Assembly (NCBI GenBank): GCA_016874035.1
Contig: VGVM01000003.1
Span: forward strand, 35,322 to 99,321
Origin: Gemmatimonadota bacterium
GTDB taxonomy: Bacteria; Gemmatimonadota; Gemmatimonadetes; Gemmatimonadales; Gemmatimonadaceae
Direction: 5' to 3'
DNA length: 64,000 bases
Made by a program: the position numbers and the translations under genes. Positions 28,700-36,554 of this stretch are shown here, piece after piece. The notes under the pieces were generated by a model, which had not been told where the DNA came from, did not search any database, and saw only the letters and a list, made by a program, of their open reading frames with translations. Every line of letters begins with the position of its first letter. The first letter of the stretch is position 1.

Positions 28700-31039
28700 T
28701 CAGTGCGGCCCCGCCGACCCAGTGGAGCGCTGGATGCCGCGGACGATGTCGAGCCGCAGCTCCGTCCAGCCGTCGTCCTGGAAATACTGCACCCGCAGGG
28801 AGTGCTGCCCCCCGGTCAGCGGCACGTTGTCCACCGTGGACTCGTGGTGCGTCCACCGGTCAATGACGAGCGTACCGTCCACCCAAACCCGGACTCCGTC
28901 GTCACTGATGGTGCGAAGCGTGTACTCGCCCGGCGGCAAGTCCACCGTCGTGGCCGCGTCGAGGGCCCACCGCGATTGGGGGAGTTCGCGGATGGCCGGC
29001 CGGTACCAGAAGTAGTCGAGCCGCGGAGCCCGCCGCGTGAGCATGGGCGTCCGGGAGATGGCGCGCGACGCGGCCACGCCCACGGAATCGCGCGGTGTAC
29101 TGTCGCTCCACGTGAAGAACCGCACGTTCCAGTCCTGCCGCGGCTCGAAGCGTCCATACGAAAACCGGTACGGCGTGCCGGAACTGACGGTCTGTCCCAG
29201 GGGCGTGCGTGCTGCGGTGCCGACGAACTCCAGCTCGACCGCCCAGTCGCTGGCGGCATCCGGCAGTGGAGTAACCGTCAGCGTGTCGCCCGTGGACCCA
29301 CTGGTTCGGGACAGCGTGCCGATGCCTGGCTCCTTCACGACCTGCCATCGGCCCGCCGGCCCCAGCACGCGAAGACGAAGCGGCACGGAGCGCACGCTGT
29401 CGATCGGCCAGAGTTTCGGCGACTTCCAGTCGTACGGGCCCCATTCATCCACAACCATGGCGGAGCGGTCGCGGCGCGAGGCCTCCTGACGCGGCGGCAC
29501 CCGCCGGTCCGCGGTACCCATGCGTGCGCGAATCGCCGCCGGGATTCCATTGAGCGGCGGCGCATCGCACTCGGCGCCCGCGGACGCCTTCCGCGAAAGT
29601 CCCGCGGCGCCCGGACCGGTCACCTCCATATGGAAGCGGCTCGTGTCCCGCAGCACCGCGGCCGAATCCACGCCGGTCATCCGGTTTCCGCGCGCCGTCA
29701 CTGCGACGGAGCTCAGCACGCGCAGCCCCACGCGATGCCGGGCGAACGTGTTATCCGAGATCTGGTAGTCGCGGCTCCGCGTGTCGCGGCGCTTCGGATA
29801 CATCCAGTCCGACGGCTCGATGGGGTTTGCCCAGAGGCTGATGGCGGTCGTGTCGCCAACGAACGAGTTGTCCGCGATCGCGTTTTCCTGCCCGTGCTCG
29901 ATGGCGATGCCGATCCGGTTGCGCAGGAAGCAGTTTCCGCGAATCACGGACGAGTACGAGTACCCGCCCCAGACTCCGTGGTCGTTGCCCTCGATCCGGT
30001 TGCCGATCATGTAGTTCCGGCTGAACGTGGCCTCGATCCCGTTCGTGGGCGCCCAGCTGAAGTCGTTGCCCACGAGCCAGTTGTCATTCGCGCCGCCCTC
30101 ACCGGTATCCATCGTGCTCTGTCCCGCCCAGAGGAAGAAGCCGTCGCCCCCGTGGGTGGCCGAGTTGAACGCGATGACGTTGTCGCCGCTCTGCTCGTAG
30201 AGGAGGATGCCGGCCGAGTCCTGCCCGCGACGATAGAACCCGTAACTGTAGCCGCGCACGTTGAAGTTCACCCGGTTCCGCGCGATCGTGTTGTGACTGG
30301 AGCGGTAGAGGCCGATGCCGAGCCCCGAGTTGAAGGAGAAGTCGTTGTCGGTGACGGCGACGCCCTCGGTGCGCACCATCAGCAGGGCGTTCATCCCTTG
30401 CTCCGCGCGGCTCGACCGCACGGCGCCGCCACGCACGCCATGCAGGTAGAATGCGGCCCCGAACCGCAGCCATTCATCGGCCTCATTCCGGTGAAACGAG
30501 AGCCAGTCCACGAGACTCTCGTGCTCGACCAGCGAGAAGAGGCGCGGCTTCCAGTTGTTGCTCGCGTCCACCCGCTCGATGGTCAGGTTGGTGGTGTTGC
30601 GGGCCAGGATGGCCACCTTGTAACCGCGGATGCGCGCGTTGGCGATGCGGATGTTCCGCCCACCCTCCACGCGGATTGCGATGCCGGACGCTACGTCCGG
30701 GTCGTTGGTGGCCGGCACGCCCTCGAGGGTGGCGCCGCCGAAATCCACGGTGATGTCGTTTCCGCGGATCGTGATGAGGCCGGAGTCGTGCGGGGCGTCG
30801 GCCGCGAGCCGCCAGGTGCGCCGGGCCACCCGCACGGACCGCGTGATCACCATCCCTGGCTGGAGTTCGACCTCGCGAAGCTGGGGCGGCGATGCCTGGC
30901 GCGCCACCCCCGGCTGTGCGCCCGCGCCGTCGCCGACAAGCGCACAGATCGCGCAGCACAGCAGAACCCGGGCACCGGCCGCCCGCGGGTGGGAAGCACG
31001 GGGAGGATTCGCCATCGAGGTTCGCTCGCGTCTCGGCAT
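28700..31039 (-). CDS. Secreted right-handed beta-helix protein with C-terminal PA14-like domain
   Basis: About 779 aa from ATG 31039; ATG 31015 or the ORF-track start 31093 are alternatives. A signal peptide (VLLCCAICALVGDGAGAQ) is followed by a long NosD/pectate-lyase-like beta-helix at about 90-480, with repeated N-x-I/V turns such as NTIARNRVNFNVRG and DNVIAFNSATHGGDG. A linker domain follows. The C-terminal about 130 residues (WALDAATTVDLPPGEYTL, SDDGVRVWVDGTLVID) match a PA14-type carbohydrate-binding fold. It may bind or cleave polysaccharide. It converges on the TolB pseudogene. Confidence 0.8.
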   Translation of the reverse strand: MPRRERTSMANPPRASHPRAAGARVLLCCAICALVGDGAGAQPGVARQASPPQLREVELQPGMVITRSVRVARRTWRLAADAPHDSGLITIRGNDITVDFGGATLEGVPATNDPDVASGIAIRVEGGRNIRIANARIRGYKVAILARNTTNLTIERVDASNNWKPRLFSLVEHESLVDWLSFHRNEADEWLRFGAAFYLHGVRGGAVRSSRAEQGMNALLMVRTEGVAVTDNDFSFNSGLGIGLYRSSHNTIARNRVNFNVRGYSYGFYRRGQDSAGILLYEQSGDNVIAFNSATHGGDGFFLWAGQSTMDTGEGGANDNWLVGNDFSWAPTNGIEATFSRNYMIGNRIEGNDHGVWGGYSYSSVIRGNCFLRNRIGIAIEHGQENAIADNSFVGDTTAISLWANPIEPSDWMYPKRRDTRSRDYQISDNTFARHRVGLRVLSSVAVTARGNRMTGVDSAAVLRDTSRFHMEVTGPGAAGLSRKASAGAECDAPPLNGIPAAIRARMGTADRRVPPRQEASRRDRSAMVVDEWGPYDWKSPKLWPIDSVRSVPLRLRVLGPAGRWQVVKEPGIGTLSRTSGSTGDTLTVTPLPDAASDWAVELEFVGTAARTPLGQTVSSGTPYRFSYGRFEPRQDWNVRFFTWSDSTPRDSVGVAASRAISRTPMLTRRAPRLDYFWYRPAIRELPQSRWALDAATTVDLPPGEYTLRTISDDGVRVWVDGTLVIDRWTHHESTVDNVPLTGGQHSLRVQYFQDDGWTELRLDIVRGIQRSTGSAGPH

Positions 31040-31148
31040 CGCATCGTCCCGCAGTGAGTGGTGACTCATGTCCAGGTCCGCGCCGCCCCGCACCGGCTGG
31101 CTCGTGACATATTACGATGACCCCATCGGCATCATCCACGCGAGCTCC

Positions 31149-31376
31149 ATGAGCAGGATCGGATCCGCCGGCGCCCGCATCGCCGCGCTGGCCGTCGCCG
31201 TGGTGACGACCGCGCCGGCCGGCGCGGGCGGTCAGCCCGCGATCACGGTCGGCCCGACGACAACGGCGCTTCAGCGGTTCAACGTCTTGGTGGGCGGCGG
31301 TGGGGCGACGCTGACGATCAGCGAGCGACCGGCGTCCGAGGAAGGGAGGGCAGGGTTCCTCGGTGGTGCGGGAGGT
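31149..31376 (+). other. Orphan signal-peptide fragment in a 337-nt gap
   Basis: Between the beta-helix gene start and the DUF6644 stop, a plus-strand frame begins MSRIGSAGARIAALAVAVVT and continues with a cleavable-looking Ala-rich segment. It then runs into antisense of the DUF6644 gene without a recognisable domain. It may be the start of a gene whose body was lost, or chance. I see no other gene in this gap; it must also hold the promoter for the minus-strand beta-helix gene. Confidence 0.25.
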
Positions 31377-31853
31377 TCAGGACGAGAACCCGATCCAGCG
31401 CCCGGAAGCTGCCACGGTGAGCCACAGAAGGATGGACCCCGCGGCCACGGCCCTCGCGCGCCATACATGCGGCGGCGCGTCACGCAGCACGACAGGTTGC
31501 CGCACGAGATAGGTGAACGCGAGCGCGACCGGCAGCGTCGCCATCTTCAGCCGAAACGCGGGACTGTGGTAGCACTTCACGGCTTCGGACATGAAGAGCA
31601 GGAAACCCGTCGAAAGCATCAGCGCGACGGCGCGGTTGAGCCACGGGTGCAACCCGCGGCCCAGGGTCGCCACCGGCTGGTCGCGCAACATCACGTTGAG
31701 CAGTCGCAGGTCAACCACGAGCAACACGCCGCCGAGCAGCGAGAGACCCAGGAGGTGAACCGACTCCAGGACGGGGAAGAGCCAGGTGGAGACCCGCACC
31801 AGCTGGCCCAGCCACGACGCCTCGCACCACTCGAAGAGGGGAAGCAGGTCCAT
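31377..31853 (-). CDS. DUF6644-type membrane protein, copy 2
   Basis: A 158-aa inner-membrane protein with four predicted helices. It is a paralogue of the gene just upstream: both have E-S-x-H-x-L in helix 1 (H33 here), a DLR loop, and a Y-H-S-x-x-F-R-x-K motif at the end of helix 3 (H96 here). The two histidines are 63 residues apart in both proteins and could be heme b ligands; that is inference. It is the last gene of the PQQ operon, 3 nt after copy 1. The family has no assigned function. Confidence 0.72.
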   Translation of the reverse strand: MDLLPLFEWCEASWLGQLVRVSTWLFPVLESVHLLGLSLLGGVLLVVDLRLLNVMLRDQPVATLGRGLHPWLNRAVALMLSTGFLLFMSEAVKCYHSPAFRLKMATLPVALAFTYLVRQPVVLRDAPPHVWRARAVAAGSILLWLTVAASGRWIGFSS

Positions 31854-31856
31854 GCG

Positions 31857-32414
31857 CTACGGAGGCGTGACCGGGCACTCCTGCAGCCAATTCACGATCG
31901 CCGACTGTGGCTGGATCGCGCACTCGAACCAGTTATACGCCACGAGACGCCCGGAGACGATCACGCCGGCCCAGGCGAGGAGCGAAATCATCGCCGCCGC
32001 ACGAGCGGCGCGCGGCGGTCGGTCGGCGTGGTCCCACGCGGCCATGCCGCGCACCGTTCGCGCGTGGAAGACGAGGATGTTCACGCCGGCGACTCCGAGC
32101 AGCAGCACCTTGATGCGGAAGAACAGGCTATGGTAATACGTGAGCGGCGTCGCGTAGAAGAGCGCCAGGCCGGTCACGACCATCACCACGAACGCAGCGC
32201 GCGTCCAGGGCAGGAGGCGCCCGGTCAAGGCCGAGACGGGAACACCGCCGAGCGCGAGGCCAAGCATGCGGAGGTCGAGCACCGCGGCTGTACCCGCGAA
32301 GAGCGCCAGCGTGAGCACGTGCGCCGATTCCGTCAGCGGCCACATGTAGAGCGACTCGTGCAGCGCGATGCTCCAGGGCGTTTCCCCCAACCATGCCAGG
32401 ACGTCTCTCAGCAC
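31857..32414 (-). CDS. DUF6644-type membrane protein, copy 1
   Basis: About 185 aa from GTG 32414, chosen because upstream residues in the ORF-track frame are Arg/Pro-rich and overlap the cytochrome gene. Four or five hydrophobic helices. Conserved features shared with copy 2 are TESAHVLTLALF (H32), DLRML and YYHSLFFRIK (H95). It is 16 nt after the cytochrome c'-like gene. The tandem paralogues may form a heterodimer that takes electrons from, or anchors, the periplasmic cytochrome and PQQ enzyme; this is a hypothesis from context. Confidence 0.7.
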   Translation of the reverse strand: MLRDVLAWLGETPWSIALHESLYMWPLTESAHVLTLALFAGTAAVLDLRMLGLALGGVPVSALTGRLLPWTRAAFVVMVVTGLALFYATPLTYYHSLFFRIKVLLLGVAGVNILVFHARTVRGMAAWDHADRPPRAARAAAMISLLAWAGVIVSGRLVAYNWFECAIQPQSAIVNWLQECPVTPP

Positions 32415-32430
32415 GATGCCGGGAAGCGCG

Positions 32431-32940
32431 TCACGGTGTACGCGGCGGCTTCGTCGTCGCGGACACGGGGTACAACGGCGCGAGGTACTTGGCGTGGCAC
32501 TGCGTGCACCGGTCGTAGAGGTCCGCTCCGGTGTCAAAGATGCGTTGCCGATCGCGCGCGGCCGCGGCGTCCCTCGCGAGGGAGGCTGCCTGGATCATCT
32601 CCCGGGTGAACTTCACCCAGTCCCCGTCATCGACACGCCGGTCTTCGATCAGCAACAGGTTTCCGGCTTCCGCGATCGTCGTCGCGGCGTCGCGCACCGC
32701 CGTCCACTCCGCGTCGGTCTTCGGCGCGTGCTCGTGCGTGCCGGTCTTGTCGGTCGTCGAGCCGACGGCGGTCCAGTACCGGTCGGCCGCCGTTTCGAAT
32801 ACCTCCTCCATGAGTTGGCGCGTCGTCGCAACCTTCACGAAAGCCGGCGCACCCGAGGGCGGCGCCGGCGCGGGCTTGTTGCAGGCGGCGACGAGCAGGA
32901 TGGTCGCGCATCCCAGCAGCCGCGGCGGTCTCGCCGGCAT
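32431..32940 (-). CDS. Cytochrome c'-like lipoprotein
   Basis: A 169-aa protein with a lipobox (ILLVAACN). The mature part is helical, with one C-terminal heme-c motif CTQCHAKY at about residue 145. The C-terminal position of CxxCH and the four-helix-like pattern resemble cytochrome c' or c-556 (class II). It would be a membrane-anchored periplasmic electron carrier. Its ATG overlaps the stop of the PQQ dehydrogenase by one base (TGATG), so the two are translationally coupled and probably work together. Confidence 0.8.
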   Translation of the reverse strand: MPARPPRLLGCATILLVAACNKPAPAPPSGAPAFVKVATTRQLMEEVFETAADRYWTAVGSTTDKTGTHEHAPKTDAEWTAVRDAATTIAEAGNLLLIEDRRVDDGDWVKFTREMIQAASLARDAAAARDRQRIFDTGADLYDRCTQCHAKYLAPLYPVSATTKPPRTP

Positions 32941-34967
32941 CAGCGGGCTCGGGGCAGCGAAAAAACGACGATCGTCGGAGCTCCCGGCCTGGCGTTCGCC
33001 CAGTAGGCGGAGGGACGTCCCGAGGCGACCGCGATGTACTGTGTGCCGGCCACCTCGTATGTGACCAGCCCACCTCCGATCGCGCCGCCGGTATTGAAGC
33101 GATACAACTCCGCGCCGTTCGCGACATTGAACGCCACGAAGTCACCGCCCAGTTCACCGGCGAACGCGAGCCCGCCGGCGGTCGTCGTCGCGGCGCCGAT
33201 CATCGGCGCGCTCGACTGGTACTTCCAGCGGACCGCCCCCGTGGAGGCATCGATCGCGGTGAGCCAGCCTTTCCACGGCGAGTCCATCACCACGCGCCCG
33301 CCGAGGTAGTTCTGGCCCGGCACGAATCGCACGCTCTCGTCGAGGTAAAACGTGGTGCACCAGTCGACCGCCGGGACGACGAGGACGTTCGCGCCCGGGT
33401 GGAACGACGGGCCGTTCCATTGGACGCCACCGAAGATGCCCGGGCAGGCGTGCGTGCCCGCCGTCGTCACGGGGGCTTCCGTGTTGAGCAGCGTGGTCAC
33501 GGGCGTCTCGAACACGCGTTTCTTCGAGTCGCGGTCCACGACGCGCAGCACGCCGTCCTTCCCGGCGGTCGCGACGAGGTTCCGCATCTGTCCGCCCACG
33601 CGCGCGCGATAGAGCGGGCTCACCTGTGTGAGGTCCCAATCGTGATCGTCGTTCGGGACCATCTGGTCATACCACGCGAGCTTGCCGGTTCGCGCGTTGA
33701 GCGCGATGAGCGAGTTCGTGTAGAGGTTGATGCCGCCGCGGATGGCTTCCGGAAAGTCGGGCGCGGGATTCGCGGCCGACACGTAGAGCACATCGTTCGC
33801 CGCGTCGAGCGCCAATGGCGTCCAGACGGCGCCACCGCCCATCGGAATCTCCGGGTTCTGCTTCCACGTCTCCGACCCGGGCTCCCCGGGGGCCGGCACG
33901 ATGTTGAAGCGCCAGACGCGCTCGCCATTGTCGGTGCGAAACGCGGCGACCCAGCCCTTCACTGCGAACTCGCTGACGGCGACGCCGATGTAGAAGAGCG
34001 AATCGTAGACGAGCGGCGCCATGGTGAAGGTCTCGCCCTTCGCAGCGTCGCCGACGCGCCGCGCCCAGAGCAGCGTGCCGCTCTGCGCGTCGAGGGCGAT
34101 CAGGTACCCGTCGGTGGTGCCGCGGATCACGCGGCCGTCCTTGATCGCGACGCCGCGGTTGTTGGCGGGGATGTTGGCCGCCAGCACCGTCCACGTGTGC
34201 CGCCACTTCTGCCGGCACGTGGCCGCGTCGATGGCGATCGTGGCGGTGTGGGTCGTGAGGTACATGGTGCCGTCGTGCACTACGGGGCCGGTCTGGAACG
34301 AACCAGGCGCGTCGACCTGGTAGAGACACGCGGGCCGCAGGCTGGCCGCGTTGCCCACATTCACCTGCGAAAGCGGCGAGTACCGCGTGCCCGCGTAGTC
34401 GCGCGTATGCATCAGCCAGTCGCGGCCGCTGGCCGGTGCGTCACGCAGGTCCGCGTCGGTGGGCCCCGTTCCGCGCGGCGCGAGCCCGCCGGCGCCGCGG
34501 ATGAACTCCGGCGCCTGTCCCCGGGCGGCGAGTCCCGCGCCGCCGGCACCGGCCGCAGCCGCCGGCGAGGCGATGCGCATCGCCCTGAGCCGCGTGCCGT
34601 CGGCGGTCAGCGCCACCTCACCGGCGGTGTGCCCGTTTTGCGACAACATGTACGCCACGACCGCGAGGTACTCGTCGTCCTTCAGCGTGGCGCCCGCATT
34701 GCGCGGCATGGTGGACTTCGTGATGTAGAAGAGGTCGTCCAGGGACTTGCCCGCGGCGGACCACTTCTGCTGGAACGCGGTGCCCACGAGGGGAATGGCG
34801 ACGCCGTCGTCGAGGCGCGCCCCATGACACGACGCGCACGCCCTGGCGTACACCTCCCGGCCGGCGTCCGATTGGGCGAGCGTGAACTGCACCTGCGCCT
34901 CGGACGGCGCGGCGCAGAGCACAACGAGCACGCCGGCCGCGATGGGGGCCTTCGCGATCCGGATCAC
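32940..34967 (-). CDS. Cytochrome c-PQQ-dependent dehydrogenase
   Basis: A 675-aa periplasmic quinohemoprotein with a GTG start and signal VLCAAPSEAQVQ. An N-terminal cytochrome c domain has CASCHG at about 43 and a likely Met ligand in STMPRNAG. A type I PQQ eight-bladed propeller follows from about 170 (GRDWLMHTRDYAGTRYSPL, then WKYQSSAPMIGAATTTAGG and LYRFNTGGAIGGG). Heme at the N-terminus is unusual; many quinohemoprotein alcohol dehydrogenases carry it at the C-terminus. The active-site segment reads DHDWDLTQ, with Thr where lanthanide-type enzymes have Asp, as I recall. The substrate is not known; alcohols or aldehydes are usual. GTGA overlap with DUF6152. Confidence 0.88.
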   Translation of the reverse strand: MIRIAKAPIAAGVLVVLCAAPSEAQVQFTLAQSDAGREVYARACASCHGARLDDGVAIPLVGTAFQQKWSAAGKSLDDLFYITKSTMPRNAGATLKDDEYLAVVAYMLSQNGHTAGEVALTADGTRLRAMRIASPAAAAGAGGAGLAARGQAPEFIRGAGGLAPRGTGPTDADLRDAPASGRDWLMHTRDYAGTRYSPLSQVNVGNAASLRPACLYQVDAPGSFQTGPVVHDGTMYLTTHTATIAIDAATCRQKWRHTWTVLAANIPANNRGVAIKDGRVIRGTTDGYLIALDAQSGTLLWARRVGDAAKGETFTMAPLVYDSLFYIGVAVSEFAVKGWVAAFRTDNGERVWRFNIVPAPGEPGSETWKQNPEIPMGGGAVWTPLALDAANDVLYVSAANPAPDFPEAIRGGINLYTNSLIALNARTGKLAWYDQMVPNDDHDWDLTQVSPLYRARVGGQMRNLVATAGKDGVLRVVDRDSKKRVFETPVTTLLNTEAPVTTAGTHACPGIFGGVQWNGPSFHPGANVLVVPAVDWCTTFYLDESVRFVPGQNYLGGRVVMDSPWKGWLTAIDASTGAVRWKYQSSAPMIGAATTTAGGLAFAGELGGDFVAFNVANGAELYRFNTGGAIGGGLVTYEVAGTQYIAVASGRPSAYWANARPGAPTIVVFSLPRAR

Positions 34968-35440
34968 TGGATTAGCGCCCCTCCCGGGGGCTTCTTCGCC
35001 GCCGGGGGTGTCGGCGGTTCCGTGGGGTCGCGCCCGTCGCGGGGCGCGCCCGTGCCCGACGATCCCATGAAGATCTTGCGTCCGTCCGCAAAGGTGATGT
35101 TGCGGCCGTTGGCGCGCTTCAGCGAATGGTCCTTCGTCTGGTATCCGTCGACGATGATCTCGGTGCCGTACGCAAGCGACTCACGCTTCAGGCCGCGACG
35201 CAGGAGGGTGTTCGGCGTTCCGCCCTCTACCATCCAGACCTCCTTCGCGCCGGCCTGGTTGACGTGCTCCAGGTGAATCCACGTGTGCGGGTTCACCCAC
35301 TCGAGCTTCACGACCTTCCCCTGCAGGCGCAGTGGCGCATTCGGGTCGAACTCGGCGCCGAAGGCGTGGTGTGCATTGAGCGGGGCGCTCGGAACGAGGA
35401 GCAGCGCGGCCGCGATCACGAGCGCGAATGTTCGACGCAT
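34964..35440 (-). CDS. DUF6152-family periplasmic protein
   Basis: A 158-aa protein. The ORF track starts at GTG 35449; ATG 35440 is better because AAGGAG lies 8 nt before it. The signal peptide ends APLNAHHAFG. The core has an OB-like beta pattern: LQGKVVKLEWVNPHTWIHLE and RRGLKRESLAYGTEIIVDGY. DUF6152 genes commonly sit beside proteins of the PDxxGxW type in Acidobacteriota and Gemmatimonadota, with no known function. Position inside the PQQ operon suggests an accessory or ligand-binding role. Confidence 0.82.
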   Translation of the reverse strand: MRRTFALVIAAALLLVPSAPLNAHHAFGAEFDPNAPLRLQGKVVKLEWVNPHTWIHLEHVNQAGAKEVWMVEGGTPNTLLRRGLKRESLAYGTEIIVDGYQTKDHSLKRANGRNITFADGRKIFMGSSGTGAPRDGRDPTEPPTPPAAKKPPGGALIQ

Positions 35441-35445
35441 GACAG

Positions 35446-36546
35446 TCACTCCTTGGGATTGGGCTTTTTCACGGCGGACGAGTCGCGCTCCATCGCGCGC
35501 GCGCCGCTCAGGATGTTCGACAACGCGTAGTTGCCTTCATGACAGGCGTACTCGTAGATCTGTTCGTCCATCCTGATCATCGGGAGTTCCCCGCTCCACG
35601 GCGCCGTGAAGTTGAGCGGGTCGTTCACGGTGAAGCGGTAGAGGATCACGTTGGGGCGGGTGAGGTGAAACCGTTCGGTCACGCGAAGGCTGTCGGTGGC
35701 GCCGAACGCGGCATTCAGGAAGACGCTCTGCGACAGCACCTGCAGCGGGTGGACGTTCGAGGTCTCCACCACGAGGGTGTCGCCTTCCCACCGCCCCCAC
35801 GACACGCCCATCCACGGCCGCACGTCAGTTGACGTCGGCGTGGGCCTTCCCATCCGGATGGTCCGCACGTCATGGACCATCTCCGTCATGATCATGACGT
35901 GGTCCTTCGTCTGGACGATGGTGTAGTTGTTGTTGTAGAACGCATTGGGAATCATCGGCGGGCCCGCGTTCGAACCGAAGGACATGAGGCAGCGCTCGGC
36001 GAGCGGACGATTCTCGGGGTTGTCGTACTGGCCGAACCCGCGGTTCCGCGCGGCGCGCTGCTGCGCCCACGCGCGAGCCGCCGGCGTCAGCGCCGGCAAG
36101 CGACCATTGGCGGGGCTCACGATGATGGAACTGCGGAACTCGCCGTTCACGAAGGCAACGTGGTCGCCGGCGTCAATGAAGAAGTAGTTGTAACCGCCAA
36201 CGTTTCCAGCGGCGCCCGTGGAGCCGTCCCCCCCCTTGGGCGGCGGCGGCCGGTTCGGATCGATCGCCCGGTCGCCCGATTCCTTGACGTCAGCGCGCCC
36301 CTTCTCGAGTGCAGCCGCCTGCTCACGCGTGAGGGCGCGCGCCTGGCCGGCGGCGCGTTCGAGAGGCGTCATGGTCGCGTTCGACCAGTTGCCCTGAAGG
36401 TCGGGGCGGCCGTCGGGAGTGCGGGGCAGCGTGCTCGCGGGCCGCGCCGCCGTCGCGCGCGCCGGCGCCTGCGCTGCCGCGTGGTTCGCCGTCGCCAGCA
36501 GGACGAGTCCGGCAAGGGCGCTGAAGCTGGCTCGGTGGATCGGCAT
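35446..36546 (-). CDS. Uncharacterised exported protein of the PDG-x-PD-x-x-G-x-W family
   Basis: A 366-aa protein. ATG 36546 is chosen for its signal peptide (GLVLLATANHAAAQ). The mature part begins PRTPDGRPDLQGNWSNATM. Later motifs are RCLMSFGSNAGPP, YTIVQTKDHVMIMTEM, WGRWEGDTLVVETSN and SLRVTERFHLTRPNVILY. The same motifs recur in the C-terminal half of the upstream gene. This family is very abundant in Acidobacteriota, usually near DUF6152, and has no described function. Its stop overlaps the GTG codon of the DUF6152 reading frame; the coupled ATG lies 9 nt further. Confidence 0.75.
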   Translation of the reverse strand: MPIHRASFSALAGLVLLATANHAAAQAPARATAARPASTLPRTPDGRPDLQGNWSNATMTPLERAAGQARALTREQAAALEKGRADVKESGDRAIDPNRPPPPKGGDGSTGAAGNVGGYNYFFIDAGDHVAFVNGEFRSSIIVSPANGRLPALTPAARAWAQQRAARNRGFGQYDNPENRPLAERCLMSFGSNAGPPMIPNAFYNNNYTIVQTKDHVMIMTEMVHDVRTIRMGRPTPTSTDVRPWMGVSWGRWEGDTLVVETSNVHPLQVLSQSVFLNAAFGATDSLRVTERFHLTRPNVILYRFTVNDPLNFTAPWSGELPMIRMDEQIYEYACHEGNYALSNILSGARAMERDSSAVKKPNPKE

Positions 36547-36554
36547 GAGAATCC

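Noticed and set aside
28703-31057. 784-codon open frame antisense to the beta-helix gene
   Set aside because: Low-complexity Arg/Ala/Val translation without domains; the opposite strand carries signal peptide, beta-helix and PA14-like features.
31068-32609. 513-codon plus-strand ORF across the two DUF6644 genes
   Set aside because: Mostly Arg/Glu/His-rich antisense sequence; only its first about 60 codons (signal-like) are kept as a low-confidence fragment.
33399-35276. 625-codon frame antisense to the PQQ dehydrogenase
   Set aside because: Shadow ORF; the minus strand has heme and PQQ motifs.
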